Positions 23,347 through 34,500 of a stretch of 64,000 bases of DNA are shown one piece after another. The number at the start of each line of letters is the position of its first letter. Position 1 is the first letter of the stretch. The stretch spans positions 1,116,001 through 1,180,000 of the forward strand of contig NZ_SMGO01000001.1 in NCBI RefSeq assembly GCF_004339765.1, written 5' to 3'. The notes below the pieces were generated by a model. That model did no database searches, had not been told where the DNA came from, and was given only the letters and a program-made list of their open reading frames with translations. Source of the stretch: Albibacterium bauzanense. Its GTDB lineage: Bacteria > Bacteroidota > Bacteroidia > Sphingobacteriales > Sphingobacteriaceae. A program made the translations under genes and the position numbers.

Positions 23347-26130
23347 TTAGAAATTATAACTCAATGATGCTCCAAATGTTACCCCTTTCTTAAACTCTGA
23401 AAAGCTTAAGTTTTGGGTAGTAAATTCTTGCTCATACTTTATTGCAGGGTTTAAGATATTGGAGATCGAGAGATCAAAACCAAGGTGCTGATTAAACGAA
23501 GTGTTGATCTGCAGATCCAGGGAGTTAAATGGCATCTCAAAAATATCTCCGGCACCTTGTGAACCAGCAACGAATAATCGTTTACCAAATGTACTATAGG
23601 CCATGGTGAACATTGTATTGGTTGTTTTAGTCCAATCTGCCTTATAAGATAAATCCAAATTGATAAGATAAGGAGAAGCTCCATACAATGATCTTGACCT
23701 ATTAGTAGGTGCAACCGGACTACCTTGTTGGCTCAATTCTAGGATACGTTCATCCTTAAATTGGATTTTATTATACATATAAGAACCATTAAAGCCGATA
23801 GATGCATTCGTTAAAGTTTTAGATTCTGATTTAAGCAGGCTTCCCAAATTCCTATTAAACTCTAATTCTACTCCGGCAATTGTTGCTTCATTAGAATTCA
23901 CGTATGAGAAGATTGCCTCTGATGAAGCTAATTGCATCATCTCAATGGGATCCTTAATATACTTTCCGAATAAAGAAACAGCCATTAATTCTCCGCGTGA
24001 AGGATAGAACTCATATTTTAAATCGAGGTTATAGTTTGAACTGTTCTTTAAATGCGGATTCCCTTGTTGCTCTGCTGTAGCAGCGGCATTATTTAAACGG
24101 AAAGGTGCAACTTCTACAAACAAAGGTCTTGACATTGTACGACTACCTGCCAATAGAATATTAGATTTCTCATTAAACAGATACTTCAATGTAGCGCCTG
24201 GCAAGATATCAACCTGTGAAATTGTATTATTTCTAAAAGGAGCATCTTCCGGGTCTCTACCTGTTTTATAATCAAGTGATTGATTGGAAATTTCTGCACG
24301 AACACCGGCAACCAAATTCCACTTATCATTCCAGTTAAAATTAAAATTAACGTATGGTGCTGCAATTCCTAAGTTTGCATTGTATTTATTAGCAGCATAA
24401 TAAGTTTCTCTATATTCCCAGGTTCCTGTTCCTAAGTCAGATTCATTCAATTCTGCATCCACATCATTTAAATCAACTACACCTTGACTTATGATTCGTG
24501 TATCAATTTGACGTGCTGAAAAATCACGAAACTTATACTTTGCATTTACCCCTAATTGATAGCTCTTTAAGATAGAAGTTTCATTCTTTGGTTTGAAATC
24601 CATTTCCACTTTTCCAGAAACCTCGTCATCATTCAATTCAGAAAAAAAGCGATGGTTATCAGCATTATTACGATTCGATAAAACATAACCTTGTGAGCCT
24701 TCTTCAAAAGTATTTTGAACACGGTCAGGAATTGAACCAATCGTTTTTGTATAACCTACTGCCCATGTTAACTTTAATCTATCAGAAAAATCATAATTAC
24801 TATTTAGCTGTCCGGCGAAAAGGTCATTCTGAACTAAGGTATTTCTTCTACCCATTATGCTGTTATCGATATCAGCATATGTACCCATATTCTCAAAAAC
24901 ATTATCGTTGGATTGATTAACTACTAAACCTGTAAACGTATAGTTAGAACGATCATTTGGTCCGTAGGTTAAAGACATCAAGGCTGTAGAATTCGTTTTA
25001 TATCCGTAATTCTGTGTCTCGTAATGATATCTGGGTGAAGCTTGTGCATTATACAATGCGCTTGTTCCATCTTCATATGAATAACCTACTTTATGTCCAA
25101 TGTTAAATAAATAACCAATTCGTTTATCGTTCTTTAAAAAGATTTGATTTCCGGCAGAAATAGATATCCCTCTATTTATTGGTGCTGTAGTTGAATAAGG
25201 TGTCCAATCTGTATTAAAACCTGGAGCACTTCCTGCAGAAGAATTATAACTGTTTGTTTGAGCAACAACTGTTGGCATCTCTCTTCTTCCTTTATCAAAA
25301 CCAAAGAATCCGCGCGTAGCTCTTGGAGACATTAGGAAATCACTTTTTCCTGTAACAATTGAATTGTAACCTGATGATAAGGATACTTTAAAATAAGGTC
25401 TTGCAGGATATCCTTTAGTTACGATATCAACCGTTCCACCTGAAAAGTCACCATAAAATGGAGCTGTATATGATTTTACTACCGCGATATTCTCCACGAT
25501 TGAACTTGGGAAAATATCTAGTGGGATCAATTTCATATCTGGATTGGTAGATGGAATTGGCAAGCCGTTTAATGTTGCATTGTTATAACGATCGCCCAGA
25601 CCTCTTACAAATAATGCTTTATTATTACCCATTGAAACTCCTGAAACTTGAGCCAGACCTTCGCCAACATCACTAAGTCCTTTTCTGTCCATTTCCTGGG
25701 CACCAATTTTCTGAACAACTGTAGTAGCATTTTTTCGCTCTGCTATTAAAGCAGTAGCATTTTGCATATTAGCACGAGCAGTAATAGTTACACTTTCCAT
25801 TTGAGTAGCTTCAGACTTTAATGCAACAGCTACTTCAAGTGTTTTTCCATTCTCAATAACAACAGGAACTGTTTGAGGTTGGTAACCTATATAGGTTACG
25901 ATTAAATTATAGGATCCAGCTGCTACATCAGCAAGTTGAAATTTCCCATCTAAATCAGTAGCCGCCCGAGAAAGCGTTCCTTGCAAACTGATATTTCCAC
26001 CAATAATTGTTTCTTTAGTTGTGGCATCGGTCACTATTCCGGTTACCGAACCCTTCTGCGCATAAACACTATGAGTTGCGAGAAGAAAAATTGCAAGAGC
26101 TGCAATTCTGTTAAAAATTTGTACGTTCAT
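23347..26130 (-). CDS. TonB-dependent outer-membrane receptor
   Basis: 927 residues. A signal peptide (to about residue 24, HSVYAQ) is followed by a carboxypeptidase-regulatory-like domain (about 27-110, GSVTGIVTDATTKETIIGG), a TonB plug domain (about 140-250, SQLLIAERKNATTVVQKIGAQ-like and VSMGNNKALFVRGLGDRYNNA) and a beta-barrel to the terminal aromatic residue (FGASLSYNF). This is the standard architecture for energised import of large or scarce ligands in Bacteroidota. The companion beta-helix lipoprotein is downstream. No SusD gene is present, so it is not a classic SusCD pair. The substrate is not indicated by sequence. Confidence 0.93.
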   Translation of the reverse strand: MNVQIFNRIAALAIFLLATHSVYAQKGSVTGIVTDATTKETIIGGNISLQGTLSRAATDLDGKFQLADVAAGSYNLIVTYIGYQPQTVPVVIENGKTLEVAVALKSEATQMESVTITARANMQNATALIAERKNATTVVQKIGAQEMDRKGLSDVGEGLAQVSGVSMGNNKALFVRGLGDRYNNATLNGLPIPSTNPDMKLIPLDIFPSSIVENIAVVKSYTAPFYGDFSGGTVDIVTKGYPARPYFKVSLSSGYNSIVTGKSDFLMSPRATRGFFGFDKGRREMPTVVAQTNSYNSSAGSAPGFNTDWTPYSTTAPINRGISISAGNQIFLKNDKRIGYLFNIGHKVGYSYEDGTSALYNAQASPRYHYETQNYGYKTNSTALMSLTYGPNDRSNYTFTGLVVNQSNDNVFENMGTYADIDNSIMGRRNTLVQNDLFAGQLNSNYDFSDRLKLTWAVGYTKTIGSIPDRVQNTFEEGSQGYVLSNRNNADNHRFFSELNDDEVSGKVEMDFKPKNETSILKSYQLGVNAKYKFRDFSARQIDTRIISQGVVDLNDVDAELNESDLGTGTWEYRETYYAANKYNANLGIAAPYVNFNFNWNDKWNLVAGVRAEISNQSLDYKTGRDPEDAPFRNNTISQVDILPGATLKYLFNEKSNILLAGSRTMSRPLFVEVAPFRLNNAAATAEQQGNPHLKNSSNYNLDLKYEFYPSRGELMAVSLFGKYIKDPIEMMQLASSEAIFSYVNSNEATIAGVELEFNRNLGSLLKSESKTLTNASIGFNGSYMYNKIQFKDERILELSQQGSPVAPTNRSRSLYGASPYLINLDLSYKADWTKTTNTMFTMAYSTFGKRLFVAGSQGAGDIFEMPFNSLDLQINTSFNQHLGFDLSISNILNPAIKYEQEFTTQNLSFSEFKKGVTFGASLSYNF

Positions 26131-26426
26131 CCTTTGTTTAAATTCTGGTACAAAGAAATGGCTGTACTATGAACTAAACATTACCAAAGAATTAAGTTAC
26201 CTTAACGTTTAGGTTAATTTAATGTAAACAGTTTACATATAAACAAGGATGAGATTCTAATCCTTCCCGGAGCTTGGTTATAATATTGTAATTATAATAC
26301 AAAGGGACTTTATATTATAAGATTTTTTGTAAATTCGCAGCAATTTTGGCTGATTTAGTGCCTTATAAGTACGAATTTCAGTTCCAATCACCGAACAATA
26401 TACATTTAAATAAACAATAATAAATT

Positions 26427-28694
26427 ATGGCATTTGATATCGAAATGATAAAAAGTGTTTACCAACGATTTGAAAGCCGCATTGATGCAGCTAGAAAATC
26501 AGTTGGCAAACCGCTTACCCTTACTGAAAAAATATTGTATGCTCACCTATGGAGTGGTGAAACAAATACTGCCTATGAAAGAGGCCAGGATTATGTAGAC
26601 TTTGCGCCAGATCGCGTAGCAATGCAAGATGCAACCGCTCAAATGGCTTTATTGCAATTCATGCAGGCGGGTCGTCCACAAGTAGCAGTTCCTTCAACTG
26701 TTCATTGTGACCACTTAATACAAGCAAAAATAGGTGCAGATGCAGATTTAGCAATTGCTAATGAGCAGAATCGTGAGGTGTATGACTTTTTAGCGTCGGT
26801 TTCAAATAAATATGGTATTGGTTTCTGGAAACCAGGTGCTGGAATTATTCACCAGGTAGTTCTAGAAAACTATGCATTCCCTGGTGGAATGATGATTGGT
26901 ACAGATTCTCATACTCCAAATGCAGGTGGATTAGGAATGATCGCTATTGGAGTTGGTGGAGCTGATGCTTGCGATGTAATGGCTGGCTTACCATGGGAGC
27001 TTAAATTTCCAAAATTAATTGGCGTTAAATTAACTGGAAAACTTTCCGGATGGACTTCTGCTAAAGACGTTATCCTTAAAGTTGCAGGTATATTAACTGT
27101 AAAAGGTGGAACCGGTGCTATTGTAGAATATTTTGGGGAAGGTGCTCGTACACTTTCTGCAACAGGAAAAGGAACCATCTGTAATATGGGTGCTGAAATT
27201 GGCGCTACCACTTCTATCTTTGGCTATGATGAAAAATCAGAAGCTTACTTAAGAGGAACTGAGCGTGGTGATATTGCTGATTTAGCAAACCAAATTAAAC
27301 AACATTTAACAGGCGATGATGAAGTATATCAAAGTCCGGAATTATACTTTGATCAGGTTATTGAAATTAACCTTTCTGAATTAGAGCCTCATGTTAACGG
27401 ACCATTTACTCCGGATTTAGCTTGGCCTATTTCTAAATTTGCAGCAGCAGTTAAAGAAAACAATTGGCCAGATAAATTAGAAGTTGGATTAATTGGTTCA
27501 TGTACTAACTCTTCTTACGAAGATATCAGCAGAGCTGCCTCATTAGCACAACAAGCTTTAGAAAAAAACCTGGTAGTTCAATCTGAATATACAGTTACTC
27601 CTGGATCTGAGCTTGTACGCTATACCATTGAGCGCGACGGTTTCTTAGATACTTTCGAAAAGATTGGCGGATCTGTTCTTGCCAATGCTTGCGGACCATG
27701 TATTGGTCAATGGGCTCGTCATGGTGCTGATAAAAAAGAAAGAAACTCAATCGTTACTTCTTTTAACAGAAACTTTGCAAAACGTAATGACGGAAACCCA
27801 AACACACATGCGTTTGTTGCTTCTCCGGAAATCACAACAGCTTTAGCAATTGCTGGAAAACTATCATTCAATCCATTGACTGATACATTAACAAATTCAA
27901 AAGGTGAGCAGGTTAAACTTGATGAACCTTCTGGATTAGAAATGCCAACTAAAGGCTTCGCAGTAGAAGATGCCGGATACCAGGCACCAGCTGAAAATGG
28001 TGAAAATGTACAAGTAATTGTAAGCCCTACTTCTGACCGTTTGCAGCTTTTAGATCCTTTCAAACCTTGGAACGGACAAGACTTAATTGGCTTAAGATTG
28101 TTGATTAAAGCTGAAGGTAAATGTACTACAGATCATATTTCAATGGCCGGACCTTGGTTAAAATACCGCGGTCACATAGATAACATTTCCAATAACATGC
28201 TTATCGGGGCTATTAACTTTGTAAATGGCAAAGCTGATAGTGTTAAAAATCAACTTACCGGAGAATATGGTGCTGTACCTGCAACTCAACGTGCTTATAA
28301 AGCAGCTGGTATTGATACCATTGTTATTGGTGATGAAAACTACGGTGAAGGTTCATCTCGTGAACATGCGGCTATGGAGCCTCGTCATTTAGGTGTTCGT
28401 GTAATATTGGTGAAATCTTTCGCTCGTATCCACGAAACTAACCTTAAGAAACAAGGTATGTTGGGTATCACGTTTGAAAATCCAAATGATTATGACCTGG
28501 TTCAAGAAGATGACCGTATCGATATTATAGGACTAACTGAATTTGCTGTCGGACAACAATTAACAGTAGTTCTTCATCATGCTGACGGAACAACAGATTC
28601 TTTCAAGGTTAATCATACGTATAATGAACCTCAAATTGAATGGTTTAAAGCAGGTGGTGCACTAAACATCATTCGCCAAAATCAACTTATTTAA
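26427..28694 (+). CDS. Aconitate hydratase, mitochondrial type
   Basis: 755 residues, the size of mitochondrial-type aconitase, which interconverts citrate and isocitrate in the TCA cycle. The 4Fe-4S ligands are visible as Cys359 ([13 protein letters not shown]), Cys422 and Cys425 ([10 protein letters not shown]). Other markers are [18 protein letters not shown] and [19 protein letters not shown] in the C-terminal swivel domain. A 296-bp upstream gap separates it from the divergent TonB receptor and must contain its promoter (a TAAATTCG element ends just before GCAGCAATTTTGG). A strong terminator follows. Intact, so active enzyme expected. Confidence 0.96.
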   Translation: MAFDIEMIKSVYQRFESRIDAARKSVGKPLTLTEKILYAHLWSGETNTAYERGQDYVDFAPDRVAMQDATAQMALLQFMQAGRPQVAVPSTVHCDHLIQAKIGADADLAIANEQNREVYDFLASVSNKYGIGFWKPGAGIIHQVVLENYAFPGGMMIGTDSHTPNAGGLGMIAIGVGGADACDVMAGLPWELKFPKLIGVKLTGKLSGWTSAKDVILKVAGILTVKGGTGAIVEYFGEGARTLSATGKGTICNMGAEIGATTSIFGYDEKSEAYLRGTERGDIADLANQIKQHLTGDDEVYQSPELYFDQVIEINLSELEPHVNGPFTPDLAWPISKFAAAVKENNWPDKLEVGLIGSCTNSSYEDISRAASLAQQALEKNLVVQSEYTVTPGSELVRYTIERDGFLDTFEKIGGSVLANACGPCIGQWARHGADKKERNSIVTSFNRNFAKRNDGNPNTHAFVASPEITTALAIAGKLSFNPLTDTLTNSKGEQVKLDEPSGLEMPTKGFAVEDAGYQAPAENGENVQVIVSPTSDRLQLLDPFKPWNGQDLIGLRLLIKAEGKCTTDHISMAGPWLKYRGHIDNISNNMLIGAINFVNGKADSVKNQLTGEYGAVPATQRAYKAAGIDTIVIGDENYGEGSSREHAAMEPRHLGVRVILVKSFARIHETNLKKQGMLGITFENPNDYDLVQEDDRIDIIGLTEFAVGQQLTVVLHHADGTTDSFKVNHTYNEPQIEWFKAGGALNIIRQNQLI

Positions 28695-28714
28695 TTTATT
28701 ATATTTATATAAGG

Positions 28715-28745
28715 AAAGGCTTTCTCTTTTGAGGAAGCCTTTTTT
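28715..28745 (+). terminator. Intrinsic terminator of the aconitase gene
   Basis: Arms AAAGGCTT and AAGCCTTT enclose a pyrimidine-rich loop and are followed by a T tract (TTTTTTG), 21 bp after the aconitase stop. Confidence 0.85.
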
Positions 28746-28822
28746 GTTACACCCGATTTAACAATAAGTTAATATATACTTTATACTAACATCTTAACTT
28801 TGAAACAATTAAATAATAAGTT

Positions 28823-29035
28823 ATGAGTAGTTTAAATTTAGAGATCTCAGAAAGAGAGTATATAATCAAACTGGATAGGAGTAACTATTCCCTATCAACT
28901 TTAGAAAAAGTAATAAAAAGGATTCAAAACGACTCCAATAATATCGTTTTTATTGAGCAAGACTTCGGTGGAGATGTTCGTAGTCACATAAACGACCAAT
29001 ATTTCGACAATTACGATCACCTATCTGAAAAGTAA
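28823..29035 (+). CDS. Hypothetical small protein
   Basis: 70 residues, MSSLNLEISEREYIIKLDRSNYS..., soluble and acidic, with no signal or membrane segment. A TAACTTTG -7-like element lies at 28795-28802, and the next gene follows at 29163 on the same strand. The beta-alpha pattern (REYIIKLDRSNYSLSTLEKVIKRIQND) suggests a folded small protein. No family is recognised. Coding is supported by the promoter-like element, length and lack of competing frames. Confidence 0.5.
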   Translation: MSSLNLEISEREYIIKLDRSNYSLSTLEKVIKRIQNDSNNIVFIEQDFGGDVRSHINDQYFDNYDHLSEK

Positions 29036-29162
29036 TGTTAGAAAAACCAAATTATATCTTTTATTAATGAATTTTTCCTTATTTCATTAAGTATTATTTG
29101 CATCTTTTCAAATTAATCATTTATATTTATAGCAAAAATTAAAACTTTATAAATATTTTCAA

Positions 29163-29489
29163 ATGGGAGATTTTGACAAGAGAGATCGTGAAGAGGTTTT
29201 TTCTAAAAAAGTGAGAGCAGGGAAACGCACCTATTTTTTCGATGTAAAAGCTACTAGAGCAAACGATTATTACTTAACAATTACGGAAAGTAAGAAAAGA
29301 CTAGAAGACGGTGTGTTTATTAAACATAAAATATTTTTATATAAAGAAGATTTCGAAAAGTTTGTTGAAGGATTGAACGAAACGGTAGAATATATTAAAG
29401 ACAACCAAGAAGTTGTTGAAAAACGTTATGAATTCTCTGAAAACGGATTTTCAAGTTCTGAAGATAAAAGCGACGACTTTAGTTATTAA
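29163..29489 (+). CDS. DUF3276 / Bpur (PUR-alpha-like) nucleic-acid-binding protein
   Basis: 108 residues, MGDFDKRDREEVFSKKVRAGKRTYFFDVKATRANDYYLTITESKKR..., matching DUF3276. This family, found in Bacteroidota and spirochaetes, has the PUR-alpha fold; the Borrelia member binds RNA and single-stranded DNA. Conserved elements are the KRTYFFDVKATR strand and the KHKIFLYKEDFEKFVEGLNE strand-helix repeat. The C-terminal tail is acidic and disordered (NGFSSSEDKSDDFSY). It probably regulates transcripts or DNA, target unknown. It ends 4 bp before a long perfect hairpin. Confidence 0.88.
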   Translation: MGDFDKRDREEVFSKKVRAGKRTYFFDVKATRANDYYLTITESKKRLEDGVFIKHKIFLYKEDFEKFVEGLNETVEYIKDNQEVVEKRYEFSENGFSSSEDKSDDFSY

Positions 29490-29493
29490 AAAA

Positions 29494-29556
29494 TAACATT
29501 ATAAAAATGAGAGCTGGCATGTTCAGAACATGCCAGCTCTCATTTTTATAATGTTA
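29494..29556. terminator. Perfect 30-bp inverted repeat between convergent genes, bidirectional terminator
   Basis: The 30-nt left arm (29494-29523) and right arm (29527-29556) are exact reverse complements around a 3-nt loop (CAG). The core is GAGCTGGCATGTT, with A-rich and T-rich ends giving U-rich tails on both strands. The right arm contains the stop codon of the minus-strand gene (29554-29556), and the left arm starts 5 bp after the plus-strand stop. It probably terminates both the Bpur gene and the DUF5670-like gene. Confidence 0.9.
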
Positions 29557-29733
29557 AAAATCATTTCTTCCCTGGTCTATTCGCTTATTTTTACCCTTAA
29601 TAAGGCTAAGCACAATTAAGAATAAACCTATTACGAGTAAAGCATTAATAGCTACTCCAATTACTTTAAAGATTAATCCGATTCCCCAGAAAATCAATAA
29701 GATTATTCCAATTACGATTAAGGTATTTCTCAT
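29554..29733 (-). CDS. Small two-segment membrane protein, lmo0937/DUF5670-like
   Basis: 59 residues starting MRNTLIVIGIILLIFWGIGL, with two hydrophobic stretches (about 3-25 and 29-45) and a short basic tail (KGKNKRIDQGRND). Such proteins, named lmo0937 family or DUF5670, are common small membrane proteins of unknown function, often stress-related. The ATG at 29733 is used; the preceding in-frame GTG is less likely. The stop codon is part of the long inverted repeat downstream. Confidence 0.65.
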   Translation of the reverse strand: MRNTLIVIGIILLIFWGIGLIFKVIGVAINALLVIGLFLIVLSLIKGKNKRIDQGRNDF

Positions 29734-29799
29734 CACTTTCTTTTTTAAATTGTTTTAAAATCATTAATAGCAAATAGACGTCCAAACATTGCTAATTCT

Positions 29800-30399
29800 A
29801 TGATGATTCTAAAAAAAATTACTATTTTTGACCAAATAACACCTCTGATGCAAAATTCAATTCTGTTAAGCGGCTCCAAATTCCAAATCACCATACAACG
29901 TCTTTGTCACCAATTGATTGAAAATCATCAAGATTTTTCCAATTCGGTTATCATAGGAATCCAACCGCGTGGAGGTTATTTAGCGAATAGGATTGTTCAG
30001 GAATTGAAAAAGATCCTATCTGTGGATAACATTCCTTCAGGAGATTTAGATATTACCTTCTTTCGCGATGATTTTCGAATGAAAGGAAGTCTGCCTTTAT
30101 CTGCAAGCAGCACCAATATGAACTTCATAGTAGAAAACAAGAAGGTAATTCTGGTAGATGATGTATTATGGACAGGCAGAACGATTAGAGCTGCCCTGGA
30201 TGCTATTCAGTCTTTTGGAAGACCGCAAAAGGTAGAGCTTCTGGTTCTCGTAGACCGCCGTTTTGCAAGACATTTACCGATCGAGCCCGACTATGTAGGC
30301 TTACCGATTGACTCTATTAACTCTCAAAAGGTAATCGTTAGCTGGAAAGAAACGGATAAAATGGATCAGGTATTATTATTGAATGAGGAAAATAATTAA
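29800..30399 (+). CDS. pyrR: PyrR-like bifunctional pyr operon regulator / uracil phosphoribosyltransferase
   Basis: 199 residues with a phosphoribosyltransferase type I fold: N-terminal QITIQRLCHQLIENHQDF, substrate loop VIIGIQPRGGYLA, the flexible hood with DITFFRDDFR, and the PRPP-binding VILVDDVLWTGRTIRAALDAI. This matches PyrR, which in Gram-positive bacteria attenuates pyr mRNA and in others is mainly a UPRT. It is directly followed (29 bp) by pyrB. No attenuator hairpin is obvious upstream within the 63-bp gap to the divergent gene. Regulation of pyrB by this protein is inference. Confidence 0.9.
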   Translation: MMILKKITIFDQITPLMQNSILLSGSKFQITIQRLCHQLIENHQDFSNSVIIGIQPRGGYLANRIVQELKKILSVDNIPSGDLDITFFRDDFRMKGSLPLSASSTNMNFIVENKKVILVDDVLWTGRTIRAALDAIQSFGRPQKVELLVLVDRRFARHLPIEPDYVGLPIDSINSQKVIVSWKETDKMDQVLLLNEENN

Positions 30400-30428
30400 T
30401 ATAAATAATCTTAATTCAAACACAAGGC

Positions 30429-31367
30429 ATGAAAGAAGCAATAGAGCAACTTAGCACCCGCCACTTATTGGGAATTAAGGATTTGAATGCAAACGACATT
30501 CAGCTTATCTTTGAAACTGCTCAAACATTTAAAGATGTTCTAAACAGACCAATTAAGAAGGTGCCGTCTCTACGCGATATAACCATTGCCAATATTTTTT
30601 TTGAAAACTCAACTCGCACCCGACTTTCTTTTGAACTTGCTGAGAAAAGGCTTTCTGCTGATACAATTAACTTCGCGGCTTCCTCTTCTTCTGTAAGTAA
30701 AGGAGAAACCCTGATAGACACCGTAAATAATATTTTAGCAATGAAGGTGGATATGGTTGTGCTTCGTCACCCCTATCCAGGCGCAGGTGTATTCTTGAAA
30801 AATCATATTGGAGCACAAATTATCAATGCCGGTGATGGAGCACATGAGCACCCTACCCAAGCATTGCTTGACGCTTTCTCAATTATTGAACGATTAGGAG
30901 AAATAAAAGGTAAGAAGATTGCTATTATCGGCGACATTCTTCATTCAAGGGTAGCATTATCCAATATTCTATGTCTTAAAAAATTAGGTGCAGAAGTAAT
31001 GGTATGCGGGCCAACCACTTTAATTCCCAAATACATTAAATCATTGGGCGTAAAAGTGGAACACAATTTATTAAATGCACTAAATTGGTGCGATGTGGCA
31101 AATATGCTGCGTATACAATTAGAAAGACAAGATATTTCTTACTTCCCTTCATTGAGGGAATATTCAATGCTTTATGGCCTGAATAAACAAATTCTAGATT
31201 CATTGAAAAAGGAAATTATCATTATGCACCCCGGGCCAATTAATAGAGGAGTAGAAATTACAAGTGATGTGGCAGATAGCAAACATTCAATTATATTGGA
31301 TCAGGTTGAAAATGGTGTAGCAGTAAGAATGGCGGTTTTATATTTGCTGGCAGCACAACGTGGTTAA
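30429..31367 (+). CDS. pyrB: Aspartate carbamoyltransferase catalytic chain
   Basis: 312 residues, the normal size of the ATCase catalytic subunit, second step of de novo pyrimidine synthesis (carbamoyl phosphate plus aspartate). Signatures are the carbamoyl-phosphate loop FFENSTRTRLSFELAEKRL, the domain with DGAHEHPTQALLDAF and the C-terminal IIMHPGPINRGVE. All active-site motifs are present. It is paired with pyrR (29 bp apart). No regulatory chain pyrI is seen in the window. A 138-bp gap separates it from the next gene, the large TPR protein. Confidence 0.97.
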   Translation: MKEAIEQLSTRHLLGIKDLNANDIQLIFETAQTFKDVLNRPIKKVPSLRDITIANIFFENSTRTRLSFELAEKRLSADTINFAASSSSVSKGETLIDTVNNILAMKVDMVVLRHPYPGAGVFLKNHIGAQIINAGDGAHEHPTQALLDAFSIIERLGEIKGKKIAIIGDILHSRVALSNILCLKKLGAEVMVCGPTTLIPKYIKSLGVKVEHNLLNALNWCDVANMLRIQLERQDISYFPSLREYSMLYGLNKQILDSLKKEIIIMHPGPINRGVEITSDVADSKHSIILDQVENGVAVRMAVLYLLAAQRG

Positions 31368-31505
31368 TTAGCCATATCTCGCAAAATTAAATTACAATTA
31401 TATTTTTTAAGACTTATTACCGTTATCTTAATGGTCTTACTTTATTAAAATACTAACAAAAGATTAATAATCATCTTATCTTAGCACAAAACAATATTGA
31501 ATAAT

Positions 31506-34500
31506 ATGTTTAAAAAGTTTACTCAAATTACTCTCGCACTTAGCTTAATTGCAGGAGGAGTTTATGCTCAACAAAGTGCCTGGCAAGAAATTGACAAGGC
31601 ATACAAAAGTGGGATGGAACTCTATGAACGAGGAAAATACGTAGCCGCAGCCAAGCAATTTGATAAAGTTGAAACCACCAGAATAAGGTCAGTTATTCAA
31701 GAAGATGAACAAGCACAAGTAAGCCTTCTAAAAGAGAAAGCCCGCTTCTATCAAGCAGTATGTGCTCTTGAAGTAGGGAACAGGGATGCTGAAGACTTGT
31801 TCATGAAGTATATAAAAGACTATCCAACAAGTTCTAATACAAAAGCAGCTTACTATCAGGTAGGCCGTTCTTATTTCGCACAGAAAAACTACGACAAAAC
31901 CATTGAGTGGTTTGAGAAACTAGATGGAAGTGCTTTAACTGGTTCAGAAAGCTCCGAATATCGTTTTAAACTAGCTTACTCTTACTTTAAAAAGGATAGA
32001 AATAGCGAAGCAAAACCAATGTTCGAACGTTTAAAAAATGAACGTTCTGCTTATAACGAATCGGCTATCTATTATTATGCTTACCTGGCTTATCTGGATG
32101 GCGAATATAAAACAGCCTTGTCTGAGTTTGAACGACTAAAAGGATCTAAGCAATTCGAAAACAGCTACCCTTATTATATAGCTTCTTTATACTATTTAGA
32201 TGGCCGCTATGATGATGTATTGGCTTATGCTATTCCTATTTTAGAAACCACAAAACAAGAAAGTGAAACCGACTTATTTAGAATTGTTGGAGCAACTTAC
32301 TTCTCAAAAGGCGACCTGGTAAACTCAAAGATCTATTACGATAAATACCAAGCAGCTGATCAAGGTCAAACTCAAAGCAATCAAGACACTTATAATATTG
32401 GATACATTGCTTTCAAAAATGGTAATAACGAAAAAGCAATTGCAGAACTAGAAAAACTAGATCAACCTGAAGCCTATTATCAAGCAGGTATGATTACCTT
32501 AGGAGACGCATTCCTTAAAGCAAACAATAAGGAAAGTGCTCGTAATGCTTTTTTCAGAGCCTCTAAATTAGATTTCGACCCTCAACTAAAAGAAGAAGGT
32601 GCATTAAATTATGCTAAGCTTTCTTATGAGCTTGAGTTTCACCAAGTAGCATTAGAAGCTACTCAGGAATTCCTGACTACCTATCCAAGGTCAGCGAAGA
32701 TAAATGAAGCTAAGACCTTATTAGCAGAAATACTCTTAAGCACAAAGAACTATAATGATGCAGTAAACATCCTGGAAACCATTGATAACAGAAGTCCGGA
32801 AGCCAATGCAGCTTACCAAAAGGTTACTTATTTCCGTGGATTAGAACATTATAATGAACGCGCTTTCGAGAACTCTATCTCTTTATTTATGCGTTCAGAG
32901 AGCTATCCTATAGACCCTGAAATACAAGCATTATCTACCTACTGGAAAGCCGAAGCAATGTATGAAGTTCGTAAATACGGAGAAGCAGTAGTAAACTTTG
33001 ACCGTTTTTTACGCTATCCGGCAGCTAAATCAACTTCAGTTTACAACTATGCAAATTACGCATTAGCTTATGCCGCTTACCGGAACTCATCTTTCAGCAC
33101 AGCAGCCAACTATTTTGAACGCTTTCTCGCCTCAGGAGATGTTGATGGCAACACAAGAAACGATGCTATTGCACGATTAGGCGATTCATACTTCTCATTA
33201 AGAAGCTACGATCGCGCATTGACGCAATACAATAAACTGATTGCGAGTAAAGCAAGTAGTGAAGATTATGCTCTTTATCAACGAGGAATTATTCAAGGTT
33301 TACAAGGACAGGTTGACACAAAAATTGCTACTCTATTAGATCTACAACAGCAATTTCCAAACTCAAACTACTCAGACGATGCGGCATTTGAGATCCCATA
33401 CTCACATTTCTTAAGAGGTGATTATGATGTAGCAATAGCTGGCCTGCAAAAAATGGTTGAAGATTATCCAAGAAGCAGCTATGTTCCCCGGGCCCTTGTT
33501 ACCATAGGTTTGGTACATTACAATAATAAGGAAAACGATGAGGCAATCAATATATTTAAACGTGTAGTAGGTGAGTACTCTACAACCGACGAAGCAAAAT
33601 TAGCGTTGAAATCTATTCAGAATATTTACATCGACAACGGAGATGCTCAAGGGTATTTAAACTACGCGCTAAGCACAAATATTGGTAATTTAACAACTGC
33701 AGAGCAGGATAATATTACCTTCCAGGCTGCAAATGGTTTATTTGTTCGTGGAGAATTTGCAGCAGCCATAGAAGCTATTAACGCCTATTTCGATAAATTT
33801 CCAAAACCAATCCAAGAGAAATACGCACGATTCATTAGAGCGGAAAGCTTATGGAGAACAGGTAAGCCAAACGAAGCGCTTCACGATTATAACATCATCC
33901 TAAACGACTGGACAAGCCCTTATTCCGAACGTACACTAATAAGTGTATCTGAATTACACCTTCAGCTTAAACAATATAACGAAGCTGTCGCTACACTTAA
34001 AAAGCTTGAATTAACTGCAGATTATAAAGCGAACTACGGTTTTGCAATAAACAATCTGATGCTGTGTTATTTCATGATGGGTGATATGGATGAAGCTTTA
34101 AAATATGCAAACTTCGTTATCGGTTATGATAAATCTTCTCAGGAAGAAATTGCAAAAGCACACTTATTCGCAGGAAAAGTTTACTTAGCAAAAAATGATA
34201 AGGCATCGGCTAAAAAGGAATTTGACCTGGCAGCTAAAGGCAGTCAGACTATCGTTGGAGCTGAAGCCAAATACAATTACGGACAGCTTCAATTTGATGA
34301 GAAAGGTATTCTTGCAGCTCAAACAACCGCTTTCGATTTAATTAAAAACATGCCTTCGTATGACTATTGGGTAGCAAAAAGCTTTATTTTATTAGCAGAC
34401 ACCTATGTTGCTTTGAAAGATGATTTTCAAGCAAAAAGTACATTAGAAAGTATCATTGAAAACTACGACAAGAAAGACGATGATATCATTTCAGAGGCAA

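Noticed and set aside
29800-31367. PyrR-regulated attenuator in front of pyrB
   Set aside because: Only 29 bp separate pyrR and pyrB and no terminator/antiterminator pair is visible upstream of pyrR.
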